61,621 nucleotides of DNA from Fimousia sp036311565. GTDB lineage: Bacteria; Bacillota; Clostridia; Lachnospirales; Lachnospiraceae. The translations under genes were made by a program, and so were the position numbers. The DNA lies in contig JAXJPR010000010.1 of assembly GCA_036311565.1 (NCBI GenBank), positions 1-61,621 of the forward strand. The letters run 5' to 3'. Shown piece after piece: positions 61,295-61,621 of the stretch (positions are counted from its first letter, which is position 1; each line of letters begins with the position of its first letter). Under the pieces are notes generated by a model, which worked only from the letters and a program-made list of their open reading frames with translations, did no database searches and was not told the origin of the DNA.

Positions 61295-61621
61295 ATGATT
61301 ATACAAAACTTAATTGAAAACACATGCAGAAGAATTGGACTTGAGGCGGAACATGGATTAAGTTTTTATATAGAAACCGATAAGAAAAAGGTATTATTTG
61401 ATACTGGTTCCAGTGACCGCTATGCACGAAATGCTCAAAAACTGGGATTTGATTTGTCTGAAGTAGATGCCCTTATTTTGTCTCATGGACATTATGATCA
61501 TACTGGAGGAATGAAAGCATTTATGGAAGTCAATAAAATGGCAGATATCTATATACAAAAAGACGCAGCTGGAGAATTCTTTTCTATGAGAGAAGAAGGG
61601 CCTGTTTATATTGGAATTCCG
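61295..61621 (+). CDS. Metallo-beta-lactamase-fold hydrolase (partial, runs off the window)
   Basis: From ATG 61295 (AGGAGG six bases upstream) 109 codons are open to the window end. Seen: VLFDTGSSDRYARNAQKLG and LILSHGHYDHTGGM, the zinc-binding His-x-His-x-Asp-His motif, in the order of the small MBL proteins related to the methanopterin-linked or 7,8-dihydropterin synthase-like group. The C-terminal part with the remaining ligands is not visible. Function is unknown. Confidence 0.88.
   Translation, partial: MIIQNLIENTCRRIGLEAEHGLSFYIETDKKKVLFDTGSSDRYARNAQKLGFDLSEVDALILSHGHYDHTGGMKAFMEVNKMADIYIQKDAAGEFFSMREEGPVYIGIP

Noticed and set aside
1..61621. Mobile elements, prophage, CRISPR array, toxin-antitoxin or defence genes
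   Set aside because: No transposase, integrase, regular repeat array or paired toxin-antitoxin genes were seen; nearly every stretch is accounted for by core genes.

Overview
The window is a gene-dense (about 37% G+C by eye) chromosomal segment of a spore-forming low-GC Gram-positive anaerobe. Evidence: SpoIIGA, sigma-E, sigma-G and a SpoIIM-like protein, a T-box on pheST, an FMN riboswitch on ribU, strong AGGAGG-type ribosome sites, and an IspH fused to ribosomal protein S1, a fusion known from Clostridia. The gene set and order look like Lachnospiraceae; I cannot name the genus. There is no insertion sequence, prophage, CRISPR array or restriction system. This is core chromosome, and most of the novelty is in wiring and protein variants.

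Region 1 (1-14.8 kb) is the envelope, division and sporulation block: lgt, then mraZ-rsmH-ftsL-PBP-PBP-mraY-murD-ftsW-divIB-ftsZ, then spoIIGA-sigE, with sigG convergent on the other strand. It is a reduced dcw cluster, without murE/F/G/B/C or ftsA. The spoIIGA promoter appears to lie inside the ftsZ terminator and has the long -10/-35 spacing known for Spo0A-driven spoIIG promoters. sigG has its own candidate forespore-type promoter.

Region 2 (14.8-23 kb) is metabolic and accessory: an orphan solute-binding lipoprotein, an AEC transporter, an Xaa-Pro aminopeptidase, a GntR-araM-rpiB-like operon of unknown substrate, a YqeY protein and a BrkB/YihY membrane protein. A cluster of hairpins fills the gap before the next promoter.

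Region 3 (23-36 kb): T-box-controlled pheST, a nucleotidyltransferase and a GtrA protein, a secreted protein built from a stray 5'-nucleotidase C-terminal domain, queA-rpiR-flavoprotein-cmk and the IspH-S1 fusion, which carries an internal Shine-Dalgarno site and start.

Region 4 (36-53.5 kb): pyruvate carboxylase, tepA-ftsK/spoIIIE, one-carbon genes fhs-folD, rimO-pgsA-cinA, SOS-controlled recA-recX, rny, nudF and a SpoIIM-like gene.

Region 5 (53.5 kb-end): glgB, riboswitch-controlled ribU, degV, carbonic anhydrase, thioesterase, a phosphatase-HAAS-amidohydrolase run, tRNA-Gly(GCC) and the start of a metallo-beta-lactamase-fold gene. Promoters and terminators were found by eye as boxes with 15-18 bp spacing or as hairpins with a T-run; none is experimentally supported.
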